NCBI GenBank assembly: GCA_910583985.1 | Contig: CAJTYA010000013.1 | Coordinates: 22,057 to 86,056 of the forward strand | Length of the DNA stretch: 64,000 nucleotides | From: an uncultured Alistipes sp. | GTDB taxonomy: Bacteria; Bacteroidota; Bacteroidia; Bacteroidales; Rikenellaceae | Reading direction: 5' to 3' | Part shown: positions 58,224 through 64,000 of the stretch, in pieces | Layout: each line of letters opens with the position of its first letter | Numbering within the stretch: position 1 is the stretch's first letter | Translations under genes and position numbers: made by a program | Notes under the pieces: generated by a model | The model's input: the letters and a program-made list of their open reading frames with translations, nothing else | Told to the model about the DNA's origin: nothing | Database searches by the model: none

Positions 58224-59297
58224 ATGAAAAAACACAATTTCAATGCAGGGCCGTCGATTCTTCCCCGCGTGGCGATCGAGAATGCGGCAAAGGCGATTTT
58301 GGATTTCGAGGGTATCGGTCTGTCCCTGCTGGAGATTTCGCACCGGACGAAGGATTTCGAAGCCGTGAACGACGAGGCGGAAGCGCTGTTCCGCGAACTG
58401 CTCGCCGTACCGGACAACTATAAGATTCTGTTTCTGGGCGGCGGCGCCAGCACGCAGTTCTTCCACGTCCCCTACAACTTTCTCGAAAAGAAAGCCGGCT
58501 ACGTCAACACCGGCGTATGGGCCAAAAAGGCCATCAAGGAAGCCAAAAACTTCGGCCAAGTCGAAGTGCTCGCCTCTTCCGAGGACAAGAACTTCACCTA
58601 CATCCCCAAAGGATTCGACATTCCCTCCGATCTGGACTATCTGCACATCACCACGAACAACACGATCTACGGCACCGAATACCACACCGACATCGACTCG
58701 CCGGTGACGCTCATCGCCGACATGAGTTCCGACATCCTGAGCCGTCCGGTGGACGTTTCCAAATACGGCATGATCTACGGCGGCGCCCAGAAAAACATCG
58801 GCCCGGCCGGCGTGACGTTCGTCATCGTCCGCGAAGACCTGCTGGGCAAGGTTTCGCGCCCGCTGCCCTCGATGGTGGACTACCGCAACCAGATCGCCAA
58901 CAAATCGATGTTCAACACGCCGCCGGTATTCGCCATCTACGTGGTGAAGGAAACGCTCAAATGGCTCAAGTCCATCGGAGGCGTGGCCGAAATCCAGAAA
59001 CGCAACCGGGCCAAAGCCGATCTGCTCTATGCGGAAATCGACCGCAACGCGCTGTTCGTCGGTACGGCCGTCAAGGAGGACCGCTCGCTGATGAACGTCT
59101 GCTTCGTGATGCAGGAACAGTATGCCGATCTGGCGCCCGAATTTCTCGAATTTGCCAAAAACAAAGGCATGGTCGGCATCAAGGGTCATCGTCTGGTGGG
59201 CGGATTCCGCGCCTCGATCTACAACGCGCTGCCCATCGAAAGCGTACAGGCGCTGGTGGACTGCATGCAGGAATTCGAAAAGATCCACGCCAAGTAG
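58224..59297 (+). CDS. serC: Phosphoserine aminotransferase
   Basis: A 357-residue PLP enzyme forming phosphoserine from 3-phosphohydroxypyruvate. It starts KKHNFNAGPSILPRVAIENA. Family motifs: GLSLLEISHRTKDFEAVNDE, LFLGGGASTQFFHVPYNFLE and the PLP Lys in YGGAQKNIGPAGVTFVIVRE near residue 193. It ends GFRASIYNALPIESVQALVD. Normal length. serA follows 84 bases downstream. Confidence 0.97.
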   Translation: MKKHNFNAGPSILPRVAIENAAKAILDFEGIGLSLLEISHRTKDFEAVNDEAEALFRELLAVPDNYKILFLGGGASTQFFHVPYNFLEKKAGYVNTGVWAKKAIKEAKNFGQVEVLASSEDKNFTYIPKGFDIPSDLDYLHITTNNTIYGTEYHTDIDSPVTLIADMSSDILSRPVDVSKYGMIYGGAQKNIGPAGVTFVIVREDLLGKVSRPLPSMVDYRNQIANKSMFNTPPVFAIYVVKETLKWLKSIGGVAEIQKRNRAKADLLYAEIDRNALFVGTAVKEDRSLMNVCFVMQEQYADLAPEFLEFAKNKGMVGIKGHRLVGGFRASIYNALPIESVQALVDCMQEFEKIHAK

Positions 59298-59381
59298 AGC
59301 CCCATGGCCATCGTCACATTCAACCGGCCTTCGCAAGCGAAGAAGGCCATATCATTCGAAACCTTAGAGAACGTAACGTTT

Positions 59382-60302
59382 ATGAAGATACTGGTAGCAA
59401 CCGAAAAGCCTTTCGCCAAGGCGGCCGTCGACGGCATCCGGAAAATCGTCGAAGGGGCCGGCTACGAACTGGCTCTGCTCGAAAAATACACCGATAAGGC
59501 GGACCTGCTCGCCGCCGTGGCGGACGCCGACGGACTCATCGTCCGCAGCGACAAGGTGACGGCCGAAGTGGTGGCCGCGGCCCAGAGGCTCAAAATCGTC
59601 GTCCGGGCCGGAGCCGGCTACGACAACGTCGATCTGGCAGCCTGTACGGAACGAGGCATCGTCGTGATGAACACGCCGGGCCAGAACTCGAACGCCGTGG
59701 CCGAGCTGGTCGTGGGCATGATGATCTTCATGTCGCGCAACCAGTTCACGCCGGGCACGGGAGCCGAAATCAGCGGCAAGCGGTTAGGCATCCACGCCTA
59801 CGGCAACGTAGGCCGCATCGTGGCCCGCTACGGCAAGGCTTTGGGCATGAAGGTCAAGGCGTTCGACCCGTTCGTCGATGCCGCCGCGATGGCAGCCGAC
59901 GGGGTGGAGACGGCCGCTTCCATCGAGGAGCTGTACGCGACCTCGGACTTCCTCTCGCTGCACATTCCCGCCACCGAACAGACCAAGAAGTCGATCGGCT
60001 ACGCGTTGCTCAGTTCGATGCCCAAGGGCGCCACGCTCGTCAACACGGCCCGCAAGGAAGTGATCGACGAGGCGGGACTCATCAAGGCGCTCGAAGAACG
60101 CACCGACCTGAAGTATATTACCGACATCGCCGCCGAGGCACAGTCTTTGCTTTGCGAGAAATTCGGCAAACGCGTCTTCGCCACGTCCAAGAAGATGGGC
60201 GCCGAGACCGCCGAAGCCAACATCAACGCAGGGCTGGCCGCAGCCAACCAGACGGTGGATTTCCTGCAAAACGGAAACCGCCGGTTCCAAGTCAACAAAT
60301 AG
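59382..60302 (+). CDS. serA: D-3-phosphoglycerate dehydrogenase, short form
   Basis: A 306-residue NAD-dependent dehydrogenase starting serine synthesis. MKILVATEKPFAKAAVDGIR opens the substrate domain. The NAD-binding motif is RLGIHAYGNVGRIVARYGKA near residue 145. Catalytic parts: VVRAGAGYDNVDLAACTERG, then DFLSLHIPATEQTKKSIGYA, KGATLVNTARKEVIDEAGLI. It lacks the C-terminal ACT domain of long SerA, as in other Bacteroidales, so serine feedback would have to act elsewhere. The start at 59382 is chosen since upstream residues are not family-like. It is in an operon with serC. Confidence 0.95.
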   Translation: MKILVATEKPFAKAAVDGIRKIVEGAGYELALLEKYTDKADLLAAVADADGLIVRSDKVTAEVVAAAQRLKIVVRAGAGYDNVDLAACTERGIVVMNTPGQNSNAVAELVVGMMIFMSRNQFTPGTGAEISGKRLGIHAYGNVGRIVARYGKALGMKVKAFDPFVDAAAMAADGVETAASIEELYATSDFLSLHIPATEQTKKSIGYALLSSMPKGATLVNTARKEVIDEAGLIKALEERTDLKYITDIAAEAQSLLCEKFGKRVFATSKKMGAETAEANINAGLAAANQTVDFLQNGNRRFQVNK

Positions 60303-60324
60303 TCCGGCCCACGGCAGAAAACGG

Positions 60325-60356
60325 AACCCCCGGAACGGTTTCCGGGGGTTTGTTTT
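60325..60356 (+). terminator. Intrinsic terminator after serA
   Basis: AACCCCCGGAA/TTCCGGGGGTT stem with a four-base loop, then TGTTTT. It is 22 bases past the stop, so the DUF1015 gene may be partly uncoupled from serA. Confidence 0.85.
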
Positions 60357-60398
60357 CGGCCGAAACGACCGAAAACCGATAAAACGACAGAGAGAATC

Positions 60399-61640
60399 AT
60401 GGTAAGAATAAAACCGTTCAAAGGCATCCGCCCGCCCCGGCAGCACGCTGCCGAAGTGGCGTCCCGTCCCTACGACGTGCTCGATTCGGCCGAAGCCCAA
60501 AGGGAGGCCACCGAAAAATCGCTGCTGCACATCATCAAGCCCGAAATCGACTTCGATCCCATCGCCGACGAACACTCGGAAGAGGTTTACCGCAAGGCCG
60601 TGGACAACTTCGCCCGCTGGCGCGAAAAGGGATGGCTCGTGCAGGACGATACGGAGAAATACTACGTGTACGCCCAGACGATGGACGGACGGACGCAGTA
60701 CGGACTGGTCGCCGCCTGCCATTTCGACGACTATCTGAAAGGCCGGATCAAAAAGCACGAGCTCACGCGGCCGGACAAGGAGGAGGACCGCATGATCCAC
60801 GTGCGCAACCAGAACGCCAACATCGAACCCGTCTTTCTGTCCTATCCGGCGCGGGCCGAAATGGACGCCATCGTGCGCGAAATCGCGCAAAACAACGAAC
60901 CGGAATACGACTTCACCGCAGCCGACGGCTTCGGCCACCGCTTCTGGGTGATCGACGACGAGAAGATCCAAAAGCGCATCACCGAAATCTTCGAGACGAT
61001 CCCCGCCCTGTATGTGGCCGACGGCCATCACCGCACAGCCGCCGCCGCGAGGGTCGGACAGGAAAAGATGAACGGCAACCCATCCCACACCGGAGATGAG
61101 GAATACTGCTTCTTTCTGGCCGTCATTTTCCCGGACGACCAACTCAAAATCATCGACTACAACCGTCTGGTCCGCGACCTGAACGGCCTCTCGCCCGAAG
61201 AGCTGCTCGAAGCGCTCGACAAGGATTTCGTCGTGGAGAAGAAGGGCAGCGAACCCTACCGTCCCGCCGCGCTGCACGATTTCGCGATGTATTTAGACGG
61301 CCGCTGGTACGGCCTGACGGCCCGGCCGGGCACCTACGACGACAACGATCCGATCGGCGTGTTAGACGTGACGATCCTCTCGAATCGCGTGCTGGACAAG
61401 CTGCTGGGCATCGCGGACCTGCGGACCGACAAGCGGATCGACTTCGTGGGCGGCATCCGGGGACTGGGCGAGTTGCAGCGTCGGGTGGACAGCGGGGAAA
61501 TGAAGGTGGCCTTCGCGCTCTATCCCGTCTCGATGAAACAGCTCATCGACATCGCCGACACGGGCCACATCATGCCCCCCAAAACGACATGGTTCGAGCC
61601 CAAACTGCGCTCCGGACTCGTCATCCATTCGCTCGACTGA
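60399..61640 (+). CDS. DUF1015 family protein
   Basis: A 413-residue protein of the DUF1015 family, function unknown, very often next to serC-serA in Bacteroidetes. It starts VRIKPFKGIRPPRQHAAEVA, SRPYDVLDSAEA. The signature YVADGHHRTAAAARVGQEKM is near residue 205. Other conserved parts are LLHIIKPEIDFDPIADEHSE and MPPKTTWFEPKLRSGLVIHS at the end. Normal length. Linkage to the serine operon suggests a role near serine or phosphoserine metabolism, unproven. Confidence 0.95.
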   Translation: MVRIKPFKGIRPPRQHAAEVASRPYDVLDSAEAQREATEKSLLHIIKPEIDFDPIADEHSEEVYRKAVDNFARWREKGWLVQDDTEKYYVYAQTMDGRTQYGLVAACHFDDYLKGRIKKHELTRPDKEEDRMIHVRNQNANIEPVFLSYPARAEMDAIVREIAQNNEPEYDFTAADGFGHRFWVIDDEKIQKRITEIFETIPALYVADGHHRTAAAARVGQEKMNGNPSHTGDEEYCFFLAVIFPDDQLKIIDYNRLVRDLNGLSPEELLEALDKDFVVEKKGSEPYRPAALHDFAMYLDGRWYGLTARPGTYDDNDPIGVLDVTILSNRVLDKLLGIADLRTDKRIDFVGGIRGLGELQRRVDSGEMKVAFALYPVSMKQLIDIADTGHIMPPKTTWFEPKLRSGLVIHSLD

Positions 61641-61674
61641 GGCCGCAGAGGACGGTCGGACGACACATTTTAAG

Positions 61675-61706
61675 AAACAGGAATTTAACGATTCCTGTTT
61701 TTTTTG
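61675..61706 (+). terminator. Intrinsic terminator after the DUF1015 gene
   Basis: AAACAGGAAT/ATTCCTGTTT stem with loop TTAACG, then a run of T. It is 35 bases past the stop. Confidence 0.93.
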
Positions 61707-61832
61707 TTATTTCCCGTTGATTATAAGGCAGAAAAAAACGACGGCTTTTTCTTCGGAATCGTATTTTTTCCGAAAATTTATTACTATATTAGCATCAAGA
61801 GGATAAATTTGTAATAAAAACAATCGTTTGCT

Positions 61833-62066
61833 ATGTCAAAAGTTAAGGGAACGGTGCTCATCGACACCGAACGTTGCAAGGGATGCGACCTGTGCGTGGT
61901 CGCCTGTCCGATGCAGGTGCTCGCCTTGGCTCCCGAAGTCAACGGCAAGGGGTACCACTACTCGCGCATGGTCCGTCCGGAGGCCTGCACGGGGTGTACT
62001 TCCTGCGCAAGCGTGTGTCCGGACAGTTGTATCGAAGTGTACCGGCAGAAAAATCCGGAGGCATAA
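61833..62066 (+). CDS. 2-oxoacid:ferredoxin oxidoreductase delta (ferredoxin) subunit
   Basis: A 77-residue 2[4Fe-4S] ferredoxin-type subunit that passes electrons from 2-oxoacid oxidation to ferredoxin. Two cluster motifs: ERCKGCDLCVVACPMQVLAL and EACTGCTSCASVCPDSCIEV. It starts MSKVKGTVLID. It is the first gene of an operon followed 16 bases later by the alpha subunit, order delta-alpha-beta-gamma. The AT-rich 100 bases upstream hold a weak box near 61789-61796. Substrate (2-oxoglutarate or branched 2-oxoacids) cannot be decided. Confidence 0.93.
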   Translation: MSKVKGTVLIDTERCKGCDLCVVACPMQVLALAPEVNGKGYHYSRMVRPEACTGCTSCASVCPDSCIEVYRQKNPEA

Positions 62067-62082
62067 AATACCGAAGCGAATC

Positions 62083-63165
62083 ATGGAAGAGGTAAAACTG
62101 ATGAAAGGAAACGAAGTGATTGCCGAAGCCGCCGTCCGCTGCGGATGCGACGGTTATTTCGGCTATCCGATCACGCCCCAGTCCGAAGTGCTGGAAACCC
62201 TGATGGAAATGCGCCCTTGGGAAACGTCGGGCATGGTGGTCCTTCAGGCCGAAAGCGAAGTGGCGGCGATCAACATGGTCTACGGCGGAGCGGCCGCGGG
62301 CAAACGCGTGATGACCTCGTCGTCGAGCCCCGGCATCAGCCTGATGTGCGAGGGCCTGAGCTATCTGGCCGGCGCCGAGCTGCCCTGCGTCGTGGTCAAC
62401 GTCTCGCGGGGCGGTCCGGGGCTGGGCACGATCCAACCCTCGCAGGCCGACTATTTTCAGGCCGTCAAAGGCGGCGGACACGGCGACTACCACCTCATCG
62501 TGCTGGCACCCCACTCGGTGCAGGAGATGTACGACTTCGTGGGACTGGCCTTCGATCTGGCTTTCAAATACCGCAATCCGGCGATGATCCTCGCCGACGG
62601 AGTGATCGGACAGATGATGGAAAAGGTCGTGCTCTCGGCCCCGCAACCGCGCTGGAGCGACGAATACATCGCCCGCGAGCACGGCGCATGGGCGCTGACG
62701 GGCAAACCCGCCACGCGACGACGCAATGTCATCACCTCGGTCGAGCTCGACTCGGCGATTCAGGAGCGCTTCAACCTGAAACTGCAGGAAAAATACGACA
62801 CGATCCGCCGCAATGAAGTGCGCTACGAAGCCACGCTGTGCGACGACGCCGACTATGTGCTGGTCGCCTACGGATCGTCGGCCCGCATCGCGATGAAGGT
62901 CGTGGAAACGGCCCGCGAGGAGGGGCTGAAGGTAGGACTGTTGCGTCCCGTCACGCTGTTCCCGTTCCCCGTCGAGGCGATCCGCGAGCTCTCGCACCGC
63001 GTCAAAGGCTTCCTGTCGGTGGAAATGAGCTGCGGACAGATGGTCGAAGACGTCGCGCTGGCGGCCGAATGCCGCGTTCCGGTCCATCATTACGGTAGGG
63101 TGGGCGGCATCGTGCACTCGCCCAACGAGGTCTACGAAGCATTGAAATCGAAATTTTCCCTCTAA
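62083..63165 (+). CDS. 2-oxoacid:ferredoxin oxidoreductase alpha subunit (KorA/VorB type)
   Basis: A 360-residue POR-family alpha subunit. It starts MEEVKLMKGNEVIAEAAVRC, then CDGYFGYPITPQSEVLETLM with the pyrimidine-binding POR_N signature, AAINMVYGGAAAGKRVMTSS, SPGISLMCEGLSYLAGAELP and RGGPGLGTIQPSQADYFQAV. The C-terminal transketolase-type domain begins near residue 250 (ADYVLVAYGSSARIAMKVVE). The ATG at 62083 is chosen because the frame upstream overlaps the delta gene without family match. Annotations of such proteins alternate between VorB and KorA. Confidence 0.95.
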   Translation: MEEVKLMKGNEVIAEAAVRCGCDGYFGYPITPQSEVLETLMEMRPWETSGMVVLQAESEVAAINMVYGGAAAGKRVMTSSSSPGISLMCEGLSYLAGAELPCVVVNVSRGGPGLGTIQPSQADYFQAVKGGGHGDYHLIVLAPHSVQEMYDFVGLAFDLAFKYRNPAMILADGVIGQMMEKVVLSAPQPRWSDEYIAREHGAWALTGKPATRRRNVITSVELDSAIQERFNLKLQEKYDTIRRNEVRYEATLCDDADYVLVAYGSSARIAMKVVETAREEGLKVGLLRPVTLFPFPVEAIRELSHRVKGFLSVEMSCGQMVEDVALAAECRVPVHHYGRVGGIVHSPNEVYEALKSKFSL

Positions 63166-63176
63166 AACCGAACCTC

Positions 63177-63950
63177 ATGTCAGATTTCGAAGTGAAGATA
63201 TGTCCCGAAAACCGGGTGTACGCCAAACCCCGGTTGATGACCGACAAAACGATGCACTACTGTCCGGGATGCAGCCACGGCGTGATCCACAAGCTGATCG
63301 CCGAGGTGCTCGACGAAATGAATATGGAACACGACGCCATCGGCATATCGCCGGTGGGATGTTCGGTGATGGCCTACGACTACATCGACATCGACTGGGC
63401 CGAAGCGGCGCACGGACGGGCCGCGGCGGTGGCCACCGCGCTCAAGCGGCTCAATCCGAACAAACTCGTCTTCACCTATCAGGGCGACGGCGATCTGGCC
63501 GCCATCGGAACGGGGGAGACCATCCACGCCTGCAACCGGGGCGAAAACATCACCATCGTATTCGTCAATAACGCCATTTACGGCATGACGGGCGGACAGA
63601 TGGCCCCGACGACGCTGCTGGGCATGAAAACGGCCACCACGCCCGGCGGCCGCGACCCGCGCCTGCACGGCTATCCGTACAAGATCGCCGACATGCTCGC
63701 CCACCTCGACGGCGTAACGTACCTCACGCGGCAGAGCGTCCACACGCCGGGTGCCGTGCGCAAGGCGAAGAAAGCGCTGCGCAAGGCGTTCGAAAGCTCC
63801 ATGCAGGGCAAGGGACTCTCGTTCGTCGAATTCGTGGCGACGTGCAATTCGGGCTGGAAACTCTCTCCGGCGGAATCCAACCGATGGATGGAGGAACACA
63901 TGTTCCCGTTCTACCCGCTGGGCGACCTGAAAGATACGACCACCCTCTAA
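63177..63950 (+). CDS. 2-oxoacid:ferredoxin oxidoreductase beta subunit (TPP-binding)
   Basis: A 257-residue subunit binding thiamine diphosphate. Motifs: MHYCPGCSHGVIHKLIAEVL, GISPVGCSVMAYDYIDIDWA, HGRAAAVATALKRLNPNKLV, and the TPP motif FTYQGDGDLAAIGTGETIHA with NNAIYGMTGGQMAPTTLLGM. The order and length match KorB/VorA. It lies 11 bases after the alpha subunit. Confidence 0.95.
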   Translation: MSDFEVKICPENRVYAKPRLMTDKTMHYCPGCSHGVIHKLIAEVLDEMNMEHDAIGISPVGCSVMAYDYIDIDWAEAAHGRAAAVATALKRLNPNKLVFTYQGDGDLAAIGTGETIHACNRGENITIVFVNNAIYGMTGGQMAPTTLLGMKTATTPGGRDPRLHGYPYKIADMLAHLDGVTYLTRQSVHTPGAVRKAKKALRKAFESSMQGKGLSFVEFVATCNSGWKLSPAESNRWMEEHMFPFYPLGDLKDTTTL

Positions 63951-63961
63951 AACCGAAAACG

Positions 63962-64000
63962 ATGTTCAAAGAAGAGATTATCATAGCCGGATTCGGCGGA
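63962..64000 (+). CDS. 2-oxoacid:ferredoxin oxidoreductase gamma subunit, 5' end only
   Basis: The first 13 codons read MFKEEIIIAGFGG, the typical start of the gamma (KorC/VorC) subunit with its G-F-G-G motif. The gene continues beyond the right edge. It is 11 bases after the beta subunit and completes the expected delta-alpha-beta-gamma order. Confidence 0.8.
   Translation, partial: MFKEEIIIAGFGG

Overview
This 64 kb window is chromosomal DNA of a GC-rich member of the Bacteroidales, most probably Rikenellaceae (Alistipes-like). Genus is an inference. The supporting signs are Bacteroidetes-type promoters (-7 box TAnnTTTG, no sigma70-type -35), few recognisable Shine-Dalgarno sites, family content typical of gut Bacteroidales (TRL-like and calycin-like lipoproteins, GH78, UPF0324, DUF2461, MqnP-type UbiA, KorDABC/VorDBAC-type oxidoreductase), and long GC-rich intergenic tracts. 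I found no phage, insertion sequence, plasmid, conjugative element or CRISPR array.

Layout. 1-9.9 kb: a bile-salt/penicillin V amidase cut by the left edge, tRNA-Leu(UAA), a GNAT protein, two tandem secreted glycosidase-like paralogues, an outer-membrane protein with a structured RNA and tandem repeats upstream, and a GH78 alpha-L-rhamnosidase. 10-21.7 kb: a double-CDGSH iron-sulfur protein with a MATE exporter, small secreted and lipoproteins, guaA and pheT, a UPF0324 membrane protein and DUF2461. 21.7-25.4 kb: a sparsely coding stretch with a candidate terminator-ended small RNA, a PH-domain membrane protein, a second copy of the structured RNA in front of a TM2-domain gene, a decayed DUF2752 gene and a YczE-type membrane protein. 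25.5-30.1 kb: an AraC regulator followed by an aldo/keto reductase, a TIGR04076 protein, a hexapeptide acetyltransferase and a Cys-nucleophile alpha/beta hydrolase. 30.5-38.2 kb: mdh, tRNA-Gly(CCC), lepA divergent from mqnP, and an ACT protein divergent from lysC-lysA. 38.5-44.6 kb: floA-nfeD and a three-gene TrkH potassium-uptake unit. 44.9-52.3 kb: mtaB, then a run with an ABC metal permease, an lptF/G-like gene, ribBA, a VOC protein and fmt, followed by a lipoprotein GDPD. 52.8-58 kb: a leftward cluster of yicC, gmk, nadD, a TPR protein, ddl, DUF3109 and an M23/LysM endopeptidase. 58.2-64 kb: serC-serA-DUF1015, then a 2-oxoacid:ferredoxin oxidoreductase operon cut by the right edge.

Most of the window is housekeeping metabolism: lysine/DAP, serine, GMP, riboflavin, NAD, cell-wall precursor and formyl-Met-tRNA synthesis, menaquinone prenylation and ferredoxin-linked 2-oxoacid oxidation.

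The most interesting item is non-coding. Two RNAs of about 175 nt (minus strand near 6517-6690, plus strand 23633-23807) share order, length, unpaired sequence and secondary structure, while the paired bases of their long stem differ in compensating ways. Each follows a TAnnTTTG-like box and precedes a gene on the same strand. I could not assign them to a known family. An interspersed repeat family, whose end reads TATATTTG, lies beside both RNAs and upstream of the TrkH unit.
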